Position numbers and translations under genes: made by a program. Shown piece after piece: positions 1 through 5,298 of a stretch of 8,083 bases of DNA. Positions within the stretch are counted from its first letter, which is position 1, and the number at the start of each line of letters is the position of its first letter. The notes beneath the pieces are model-generated. The model saw only the letters and a list, made by a program, of their open reading frames with translations, was not told where the DNA came from and searched no databases. Source of the stretch: Moraxellaceae bacterium (GTDB lineage: Bacteria > Pseudomonadota > Gammaproteobacteria > Pseudomonadales > Moraxellaceae); assembly GCA_003543245.1 (NCBI GenBank), contig DPJB01000003.1, forward strand, positions 10,421 to 18,503, read 5' to 3'.

Positions 1-756
1 TCCGAAATGGACTGGACCAACAAGAACATCCACCCGTCCAAGGTCGTTCAGATCGGCGACGAAGTGGAAGTCATGGTGCTGGACATCGACGAAGAGCGTC
101 GTCGTATTTCCCTCGGCATCAAACAGTGCAAGGAAAACCCATGGGATGCGTTTGCCCGCACCCATGAGAAGGGCGAGAAGGTTGCCGGTAACATCAAGTC
201 GATCACTGACTTCGGTATCTTCATCGGTCTGGAAGGCGGCATCGACGGTCTGGTGCACCTCTCCGACATCTCCTGGAACGAAACCGGCGAAGAAGCCGTG
301 CGTCGTTACAAGAAGGGCGATGCCGTGGAAGCCACCATCCTCTCCGTGGACCCGGAGCGCGAGCGTATTTCGCTGGGCATCAAGCAGCTTGAGCGTGACC
401 CGTTCGGTGACTTTGTCGGCACACACGACAAGGGCCACATTGTGAAGGGCAAGGTCAAGACTGTTGACGCCAAGGGCGCCACCATCGAAGTGATGGATGG
501 TGTTGAAGCCTCCCTGCGCGCCTCTGAAATCAGCCGTGACCGCGTGGAAGATGCCACCAAGTTCCTGGCTGTCGGTCAGGAAATCGAAGCCAAGATCATC
601 GGTATCGATCGCAAGTCCCGCGTCATCAACCTGTCCATCAAGGCCAAGGATGAAGTGGAAGAGCGCGAAGCCGTGGCCTCCCTGCGCGAGCAGGAGCCGG
701 ATGCAGCTGGCCCGAAGACCATTGGCGACCTGATCAAGGCGCAGATGGGCAACTAA
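1..756 (+). CDS. rpsA: 30S ribosomal protein S1, C-terminal part (5' end outside window)
   Basis: This is the last 251 codons of ribosomal protein S1, which binds mRNA on the 30S subunit and helps load structured or weakly SD-led messages. The reading frame is open from base 1, so the gene begins upstream; the first ATG, at base 7, is internal. By comparison with the six-repeat E. coli protein (557 aa, from memory), the window holds the end of S1 repeat 4, all of repeat 5 (about residues 55-125 of the visible part, with ITDFGIFIGL and GLVHLSDISW) and all of repeat 6 (about 142-212, with DAKGATIEV and RASEISRDRVEDAT). An acidic tail of about 38 residues ends in KAQMGN. The TAA stop is followed by a strong terminator. 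Sequence match to the gammaproteobacterial S1 family is near-unmistakable. Confidence 0.97.
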   Translation, partial: SEMDWTNKNIHPSKVVQIGDEVEVMVLDIDEERRRISLGIKQCKENPWDAFARTHEKGEKVAGNIKSITDFGIFIGLEGGIDGLVHLSDISWNETGEEAVRRYKKGDAVEATILSVDPERERISLGIKQLERDPFGDFVGTHDKGHIVKGKVKTVDAKGATIEVMDGVEASLRASEISRDRVEDATKFLAVGQEIEAKIIGIDRKSRVINLSIKAKDEVEEREAVASLREQEPDAAGPKTIGDLIKAQMGN

Positions 757-775
757 GTCGAAAGACTGGTTGCAC

Positions 776-804
776 AAAAAAGCCCCGCATTGCGGGGCTT
801 TTTT
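776..804 (+). terminator. Rho-independent terminator after rpsA
   Basis: A GC-rich 8-bp stem (781-788 with 792-799, loop ATT) is followed by six T residues in a row from 799. Five A residues at 776-780 can pair with the T run, so it may also work on the minus strand. It lies 20 bases after the rpsA stop and separates rpsA from ihfB. Confidence 0.92.
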
Positions 805-844
805 ATTGGCGTGGGAGATATGTGGAAATACCTGACCCAACGGT

Positions 845-874
845 TTGCCATTGCCTGTTTTTTGTGTTTAGAAT
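845..874 (+). promoter_or_regulatory. Candidate sigma70 promoter of ihfB
   Basis: TTGCCA (845-850) and TAGAAT (869-874) are separated by 18 bases, each one or two mismatches from the sigma70 consensus. Transcription would start near 881 and give a leader of roughly 85 bases before the ihfB ATG. The rpsA terminator lies just upstream, so ihfB needs a promoter of its own or read-through. This is a motif match only. Confidence 0.55.
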
Positions 875-884
875 CAGATCGTTA
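872..884 (+). promoter_or_regulatory. Candidate IHF binding site over the ihfB promoter
   Basis: The 13 bases AATCAGATCGTTA match every position of the IHF consensus WATCARNNNNTTR. A run of six T residues (858-863) ends eight bases before the core; the lambda attP H' site, as I recall it, has an A-tract at the same distance. The core overlaps the last bases of the predicted -10 box and the expected transcription start, so bound IHF should block RNA polymerase. Negative autoregulation of IHF genes is known in E. coli; its presence here is inferred. Confidence 0.55.
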
Positions 885-964
885 CATCAGATATCCCTAA
901 TTGCTCTTGAGAAGCCTCTGTAAGCCCATGAAAGAGGCCGTCTGAATCCCTCCGGGAGTGTGCA

Positions 965-1309
965 ATGGCACTGACCAAGTCCGAACTGATCGAGCGCATC
1001 GTGGCCAAGCAAACCTTGCTGACGGCCAAGGATGTCGAGCTGGCGGTCAAGACCGTCGTCGAGCAGATGTCGGAGACGCTGTCGACCGGCGGACGTATCG
1101 AGATTCGTGGCTTTGGCAGCTTCTCCCTGCATTACCGTGAGCCCCGTGTCGGGCGCAATCCCAAGACCGGCGAAGCGGTTACGCTGGCTGGCAAGTATGT
1201 GCCCCACTTCAAGCCTGGCAAGGAACTCAAGGACCGTGTGAACGAAAGCCTGCAGGAAGAAATTGCAGCAGAAGTCGCTGCGGCCGCCGCCAAATCGGCA
1301 GAGGCCTGA
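965..1309 (+). CDS. ihfB: Integration host factor subunit beta
   Basis: IhfB pairs with IhfA to form the nucleoid protein IHF, which bends DNA sharply at specific sites in recombination, replication and transcription. The 114-residue product shows the whole family: N-terminal helices from TKSELIERI, GFGSF at 49-53, and the DNA-inserting arm GRNPKTG at 63-69 with the intercalating proline at 66. The conserved KYVPHFKPGKELKDR follows. The ATG has GGGAG (954-958) six bases upstream. The protein is about 20 residues longer than E. coli IhfB (94 aa): residues 95-114 form a Glu/Ala-rich tail with AAEVAAAAAK. A promoter and a perfect IHF consensus precede it. Beta rather than alpha is favoured by the TKSELIER start and the position after rpsA. 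Confidence 0.97.
   Translation: MALTKSELIERIVAKQTLLTAKDVELAVKTVVEQMSETLSTGGRIEIRGFGSFSLHYREPRVGRNPKTGEAVTLAGKYVPHFKPGKELKDRVNESLQEEIAAEVAAAAAKSAEA
1300..1304 (+). promoter_or_regulatory. Shine-Dalgarno sequence of lapA, inside ihfB
   Basis: AGAGG lies in the last codons of ihfB, six bases before the GTG at 1311. It supports that GTG over the in-frame ATG at 1263, which would overlap ihfB by 47 bases and add a stretch unlike LapA. The arrangement implies translational coupling of ihfB and lapA. Confidence 0.65.
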
Positions 1310-1310
1310 C

Positions 1311-1598
1311 GTGTCCTGGTTTCGCAAGGTTTTCTATATTGCAGGCGCATTGCTTCTGCTGTTTTCCGGCCTCTGGCTGGTTGTCGTGAATGATCAGGCC
1401 GTTTCACTGAACCTGCTTTTTTTTGCAGCTCGCGACGTTAATGTCGGCATGGTTGTCCTTGGCAGTTTTGTGGTTGGCAGCCTTGTCGGCCTTCTGGTTG
1501 GCTTCAACCTCTTCGGGCTGCTCAAGCTCAATGCACGTCTGTACTGGTTGAAACGTGAGGTTCGCCAGTTGCAGGATGCCCTCGGCAAGAATCGCTGA
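1311..1598 (+). CDS. lapA: LapA-family inner-membrane protein (DUF1049)
   Basis: This is a 95-residue membrane protein of the LapA/YciS family. In E. coli LapA acts with LapB in controlling LPS synthesis, through the stability of LpxC. I see two hydrophobic segments (about residues 8-27 and 45-70) joined by the conserved N-D-Q-x-V-x-L-N pattern (27-34), then a basic amphipathic helix (about 75-93, LYWLKREVRQLQDAL) facing the cytoplasm. The GTG start is one base after the ihfB stop and uses a Shine-Dalgarno inside ihfB. The position after ihfB fits the family. The partner gene lapB, which follows lapA in E. coli, is not in this window. Confidence 0.88.
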   Translation: MSWFRKVFYIAGALLLLFSGLWLVVVNDQAVSLNLLFFAARDVNVGMVVLGSFVVGSLVGLLVGFNLFGLLKLNARLYWLKREVRQLQDALGKNR

Positions 1599-1629
1599 TA
1601 CGCGAAGCGCCACCCGCATCTGAAAGAAC

Positions 1630-1657
1630 TTCGATTACGCCCGGCATCCGGTACAAT
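1630..1657 (+). promoter_or_regulatory. Possible promoter of pyrF
   Basis: TACAAT (1652-1657) is a good -10 candidate. The best upstream partner, TTCGAT (1630-1635) at 16 bases, is a weak -35. Transcription would start near 1664. No terminator is visible between lapA and pyrF, so pyrF may also be read from the ihfB promoter. Confidence 0.35.
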
Positions 1658-1686
1658 ACGGCAGCTGTTTTCATATCGAGGTTTAC

Positions 1687-2385
1687 ATGTCTCCCCGTTC
1701 CCCTGTCATCGTTGCACTGGATGTTGCCCGTGCTGCGGATGCTCTGGCGCTCGCTGACTCTCTGGCACCGGCTGAATGCCGGCTGAAGGTGGGAAAGGAG
1801 TTGTTCACCGCAGAAGGGCCCGCGGTTGTCCGTGCGTTGCATGACCGTGGTTTTGAAGTCTTTCTTGACCTCAAGTTTCATGACATTCCCAATACGGTTG
1901 CAGCCGCCGTAGCCACTGCTGCCGATCTGGGCGTATGGATGGTTAACGTCCATGCTTCCGGTGGACGCCGCATGATGACGGCAGCACGGGAGCGACTCCT
2001 GCAGGGCAACTATGACACCAGGCTGATTGCCGTCACTGTGCTAACCAGCATGGAGCGTGAAGATCTGGCAGACATCGGCCTTGATGTCGAGCCGATGGAT
2101 CAGGTCAGGCGACTGGCCGCGCTGACCGCTGATTGCGGTCTGCATGGCGTGGTTTGCTCGGCACAGGAGGCTGCCGTACTGCGGCAGCAGCAGGGCAAGG
2201 ACTTTCTGCTGGTAACGCCCGGCATTCGTCCTGCTGGCAGTGACTCTGGTGACCAGCGCCGCATCATGACACCCGAGCAGGCTGTAGCCGCCGGAGTGAG
2301 CTACATGGTGATTGGCCGCCCCATCAGCCAGGCTACCTCTCCCGCAGAGGCCCTGCGCGCCATCAACCGGTCACTGGGGCTCTAG
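1687..2385 (+). CDS. pyrF: Orotidine 5'-phosphate decarboxylase
   Basis: PyrF removes CO2 from orotidine monophosphate to give UMP, the last step of de novo pyrimidine synthesis, in the cytosol. The 232-residue product has the usual length for the bacterial group I enzyme. Active-site residues are all present: Asp12 in VALDV, Lys34, and the signature DLKFHDIPNT with Asp61, Lys63 and Asp66. The phosphate-binding part is VTPGIRP near residue 180, followed by VIGRPIS near 212. The ATG has GAGG (1678-1681) five bases upstream. Stop TAG is followed directly by an in-frame TAA. The neighbours are lapA upstream and an SDR gene 31 bases downstream, probably on the same transcript. Confidence 0.97.
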   Translation: MSPRSPVIVALDVARAADALALADSLAPAECRLKVGKELFTAEGPAVVRALHDRGFEVFLDLKFHDIPNTVAAAVATAADLGVWMVNVHASGGRRMMTAARERLLQGNYDTRLIAVTVLTSMEREDLADIGLDVEPMDQVRRLAALTADCGLHGVVCSAQEAAVLRQQQGKDFLLVTPGIRPAGSDSGDQRRIMTPEQAVAAGVSYMVIGRPISQATSPAEALRAINRSLGL

Positions 2386-2406
2386 TAACTCCTGACATAA
2401 TACTGT

Positions 2407-2410
2407 GGAG
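2407..2410 (+). promoter_or_regulatory. Shine-Dalgarno deciding the SDR start
   Basis: GGAG lies six bases before the ATG at 2417. An alternative GTG start at 2405 overlaps this site and has no Shine-Dalgarno of its own, so the ATG is chosen. Confidence 0.6.
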
Positions 2411-2416
2411 CTGGTC

Positions 2417-3211
2417 ATGCTGGATTATCGTGGCAAGGTGGTATGGATCACGGGGGCATCAAGCGGCATTGGTGAAGGACTGGCCTATGAGTTTGCCCGG
2501 CAGGGCGCTCGTCTGGTGCTGTCGGCGCGGCGTGCGGATGTCCTGGAGTCTGTGCGCCAGAAATGTGCGAATGCCGAGCAGCATTTCGTGCTGCCCATCG
2601 ACATGACCGACACTGACAGTCTCGCAGGCAGGGTCGAAGCCGTACTGACCCAGTGCGGGCATGTTGATGTACTGATCAACAATGCCGGCGTCAGTCAGCG
2701 CTCCCTGGTCAAGGATACCGACCTTTCGGTTGATCGCCGCATCATGGAGGTCGACTTCTTTGGCCCCGTCGCCCTGACCAAGGCAGTATTACCCCACATG
2801 CTCACCCGGGGCAGTGGCCAGCTCGTCGTGGTGTCCTCTGTGGTGGGCCTGGTGGCCACCCCCTACCGTTCGGCCTATGCAGCGGCCAAACACGCCATAG
2901 CGGGCTTCTACGACGCCCTGCGGGCCGAGGTGCATGACAGTGGCGTGCGCGTTTCGGTGATTTACCCGGGATTTGTGCGCAGCAACGTCTCCCTGTCGGC
3001 CCTGACGGGCACCGGCGATGCCCATGGCCAACTGGATGACAAACAGGCAACTGCAATGTCGTCTGACGAGTTCGCGCGCAAGGCAGTGGCCGCGCTGGCC
3101 GGGGAGGAGGAGCGCATCATCATTGCCGGCAAGGAGAAACTGGCCGTCTGGCTGGGTCGTCTGTCGCCGGGTCTGCTGTCCCGGGTCATCCGCAAGGTCA
3201 AGGTGACCTGA
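2417..3211 (+). CDS. Short-chain dehydrogenase/reductase (classical SDR, DHRS7B-like)
   Basis: This is an NAD(P)(H)-dependent oxidoreductase of the classical SDR family, 264 residues from the ATG. Seen in order: the cofactor-binding TGASSGIG (12-19); an Arg-rich turn after the second strand (SARRA, 36-40), which usually favours NADP; INNAG (87-91); catalytic Ser141 in VVSSVVG; Tyr154 and Lys158 in YAAAK; and the PGFVRS loop (184-189). The place of the fourth tetrad residue, usually Asn in a V-N-F/Y-F-G context, reads EVDFFG with Asp113. The C-terminal 25 residues are basic and hydrophobic (VWLGRLSPGLLSRVIRK), suggesting membrane association, as in DHRS7B-like reductases. The substrate is unknown; a lipid or ketone is plausible. 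It probably rides on the pyrF transcript. Confidence 0.88.
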   Translation: MLDYRGKVVWITGASSGIGEGLAYEFARQGARLVLSARRADVLESVRQKCANAEQHFVLPIDMTDTDSLAGRVEAVLTQCGHVDVLINNAGVSQRSLVKDTDLSVDRRIMEVDFFGPVALTKAVLPHMLTRGSGQLVVVSSVVGLVATPYRSAYAAAKHAIAGFYDALRAEVHDSGVRVSVIYPGFVRSNVSLSALTGTGDAHGQLDDKQATAMSSDEFARKAVAALAGEEERIIIAGKEKLAVWLGRLSPGLLSRVIRKVKVT

Positions 3212-3231
3212 CCGGATTCATGACTGGTCGA

Positions 3232-3259
3232 CTGGCTGCATTGCCAAGGCGGCAGCCAG
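3232..3259 (+). other. Hairpin between the SDR gene and ttcA
   Basis: CTGGCTGC (3232-3239) and GCAGCCAG (3252-3259) form a perfect 8-bp stem with a 12-base loop, 20 bases after the SDR stop. No T run follows, so it is not a classical terminator. It could be a Rho-linked 3' stem, part of the ttcA leader, or chance. Confidence 0.3.
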
Positions 3260-3301
3260 CGGCGAGAATTCGCGCCGTTTCCGCACTTACCGGTACCTGA
3301 T

Positions 3302-4261
3302 GTGAACGCTTCCCCGACCCCCGTTGTTTTTTACCCGGACTCCCTGGCTGCTGTTGATGCCGAGGAGGAGGCTGTTGCTGCTGTCGAGGAAACATCTGCA
3401 GTCCTACCGGATGGACTCGACAAGAAGTCACGCACCGAATTCAACAAGCTGCAGAAGCGCCTGCGCCGGCTGGTGGGAACGGCGATCACTGACTTCAACA
3501 TGATTGAGGAAGGTGACAAAGTGATGGTCTGCCTGTCCGGCGGGAAGGACAGCTACACCATGCTGGAAGTCCTGCTGAACCTGCAGGTCAGTGCGCCGGT
3601 GAACTTTGAAATTGTCGCCGTCAATCTGGATCAGAAGCAGCCAGGCTTTCCGGAGCATATCCTGCCGGAGTACCTGACAAAGCGTGGCGTTCCGTTCTAC
3701 ATTCTGGAAAAAGACACCTACAGCATCGTCAAGGAACTCACGCCGGAAGGTAAAACCTTCTGTGCTGTTTGCTCACGTTTGCGTCGCGGCAATCTCTATG
3801 CATTTGCACAGGAAATCGGCGCAACCAAGGTGGCACTGGGACATCACCGTGATGACATCATGGCGACACTGTTCCTGAACATGTTTCATGGTGGCAAGCT
3901 CAAGGCCATGCCGCCCAAGCTGTTGTCGGATGACGGCAAAAACATCCTGATCCGGCCACTGGCCTACTGCAAGGAAAAGGACATTGCCGAGTTTGCCCGC
4001 CTCAAGGGCTTTCCCATCATTCCCTGCAATCTTTGTGGTTCGCAAGAAAACCTGCAGCGTGCGATGATCAACGAGATGCTGCGCGACTGGGATCGTCAGT
4101 ACCCGCAGCGACTGGACTCCATGTTTACCGCCATCCAGAATGTGGCGCCGTCACAACTGGCTGACCGCGAGCTGTTTGATTTTGTCAGCCTGAAGGCTAT
4201 GCCTCCAGAGCCAAGGCAAACCGGTGACGGTCGCCTGGATCTGGTCAATCTGTCGCTGTAA
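3302..4261 (+). CDS. ttcA: tRNA 2-thiocytidine(32) synthetase TtcA
   Basis: TtcA uses ATP to put sulfur on cytidine 32 in the anticodon loop of some tRNAs and carries an iron-sulfur cluster. The 319-residue product has the family order: NKLQKRLRRLVGTAITDFNMIEEGD (48-72), the PP-loop SGGKDS (79-84), the first cysteine pair CAVC (Cys154, Cys157), GHHRDD (180-185) and the second pair CNLC (Cys242, Cys245). In E. coli both cysteines of the first pair and one of the second hold the cluster. Before the conserved part there are 47 residues, about 30 more than I recall for E. coli, rich in Ala, Val and Glu (15-34). The GTG is the only usual start codon in frame after the stop at 3221 and before the conserved region, but no Shine-Dalgarno is visible. 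Function is secure; the start is less so. Confidence 0.95.
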   Translation: MNASPTPVVFYPDSLAAVDAEEEAVAAVEETSAVLPDGLDKKSRTEFNKLQKRLRRLVGTAITDFNMIEEGDKVMVCLSGGKDSYTMLEVLLNLQVSAPVNFEIVAVNLDQKQPGFPEHILPEYLTKRGVPFYILEKDTYSIVKELTPEGKTFCAVCSRLRRGNLYAFAQEIGATKVALGHHRDDIMATLFLNMFHGGKLKAMPPKLLSDDGKNILIRPLAYCKEKDIAEFARLKGFPIIPCNLCGSQENLQRAMINEMLRDWDRQYPQRLDSMFTAIQNVAPSQLADRELFDFVSLKAMPPEPRQTGDGRLDLVNLSL

Positions 4262-4270
4262 TTTCGCGCT

Positions 4271-4304
4271 GGCTATTCGGGCCGTCAACATGGCCTGAAT
4301 AGCC
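4271..4304 (+). other. 13-bp hairpin between ttcA and the methyltransferase gene
   Basis: Bases 4271-4283 pair with 4292-4304 (GGCTATTCGGGCC with its complement, one G-T pair) around an 8-base loop, ten bases after the ttcA stop. No T run follows on either strand, so a Rho-independent terminator is not supported. It may protect the ttcA 3' end, act with Rho, or belong to the leader of the next gene. A tandem TGGTTAC pair (4318-4331) follows it. Confidence 0.45.
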
Positions 4305-4367
4305 GTTGTGATGACTCTGGTTACTGGTTACCGTTGCTGACCACTGATTACAGCGATCGACGTCCGC

Positions 4368-5225
4368 ATGAGTAACGATACCGACAGCTCCGGCATTTCT
4401 TTTACCGCGTTCTACACGGGCGAAGTCTGGCGTCGCCATGGTCTTTCCGCACCATTTTTGTCATCAATGCAGGGCAGGGCGCTCTATCTTGCCGGCAGGC
4501 CAGTGGAGTGGGCTGGCAAGATGCTGCTTGGCATGAACAATGAAATCATGCTGCTGCAACGTCACCGCATACTCGACCATCTGCTTGAAAAGGCAATCCT
4601 TGAAGAAGGTGTGACACAGGTGGTGGAGATTGCCTGTGGCCTTTCCCCGCGAGGCACGCTGATGATGCAGCGCTTTGCCGGAAGGGGTCTGGGTTACCTT
4701 GAAGCTGATTTGCCAGGCATGGCCGCGCGCAAACGTCAGTTACTGAATGATGCCGGAGTGTCGAGTGCCGGCCATCGCGTTATTGACATCAACATTCTCG
4801 AAAAAGACACAACCGAGTCGCTTGAAGCCGTTTTTGCACGCGAGCTTGATCCCGCCAGGAAGACCGTTGTCATAACCGAGGGGCTGATCAACTATTTTGA
4901 TTACGCCACAATTCATGGCTTCTGGACTCGGCTGGCATCTGCGCTCACGCGGTTTCCGGCGGGGATTTACCTGACAGATCTCTATCCTGATTTCCGCTGG
5001 CATCCTGGCGTCCGGGTTGCCAATGCCTTCAAGAACGGGCTCGCTCTTGCCACGCGTAGCAGTGTCACACTGCACTTTGACAGTGAGCAGGCGGTTGTGA
5101 ATGGGTTTTGTGAGGCAGGATTTTCGTCGACCCGGGTTCATCTTCCCGAGTCATGGTACGGGGTGCTGGATATTCCGGTGTCGAGTGCGCCCAGTCTTGT
5201 ACGAGTGATTGAAAACAGGGTATGA
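4368..5225 (+). CDS. Class I SAM-dependent methyltransferase, leucine carboxymethyltransferase/COG3315 type
   Basis: This is a 285-residue soluble protein that I place in the LCM-like methyltransferases (PF04072/COG3315, TcmP relatives), which methylate carboxyl or hydroxyl groups. Support: the SAM-binding motif VVEIACGLSPRG (85-96, in place of the usual ELGAGLDTR), the following acidic EADLPGM (112-118), a motif II-like DINILEKD (140-147), and TEGLINYF (170-177), which matches the E-G-x-x-x-Y-L/F motif after strand 4. The N-terminal 60 residues (TAFYTGEVWRRHGLS and following) would form the substrate-side cap. No signal peptide or membrane segment is visible. The ATG has no clear Shine-Dalgarno; 106 bases with a hairpin separate it from ttcA. 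The true substrate cannot be told from sequence, and no biosynthetic cluster surrounds it. Confidence 0.75.
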   Translation: MSNDTDSSGISFTAFYTGEVWRRHGLSAPFLSSMQGRALYLAGRPVEWAGKMLLGMNNEIMLLQRHRILDHLLEKAILEEGVTQVVEIACGLSPRGTLMMQRFAGRGLGYLEADLPGMAARKRQLLNDAGVSSAGHRVIDINILEKDTTESLEAVFARELDPARKTVVITEGLINYFDYATIHGFWTRLASALTRFPAGIYLTDLYPDFRWHPGVRVANAFKNGLALATRSSVTLHFDSEQAVVNGFCEAGFSSTRVHLPESWYGVLDIPVSSAPSLVRVIENRV

Positions 5226-5239
5226 GCCACTGTTTTTAT

Positions 5240-5279
5240 CCAAATAAAAAGCCGGCATAACTGCCGGCTTTTTATTTGG
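5240..5279. terminator. Bidirectional terminator between convergent genes
   Basis: A perfect 18-bp stem (5240-5257 with 5262-5279) closes on a TAAC loop. The GC core GCCGGC sits next to the loop, and its outer part is five A on one side and five T on the other, giving a U-run in both directions. It ends the methyltransferase gene on the plus strand and the desaturase gene on the minus strand. Confidence 0.93.
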
Positions 5280-5298
5280 CTGGGTAATGGCGGTAGCT

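Noticed and set aside
914..938. A hairpin in the ihfB leader (GCCTCT with AGAGGC, 13-base loop)
   Set aside because: A 6-bp stem with a large loop is expected by chance in this length of sequence, and no extension or conserved motif supports it.
887..1327. A 146-codon minus-strand open frame across ihfB
   Set aside because: It overlaps the whole of ihfB, a certain gene, and its product looks like no known family.
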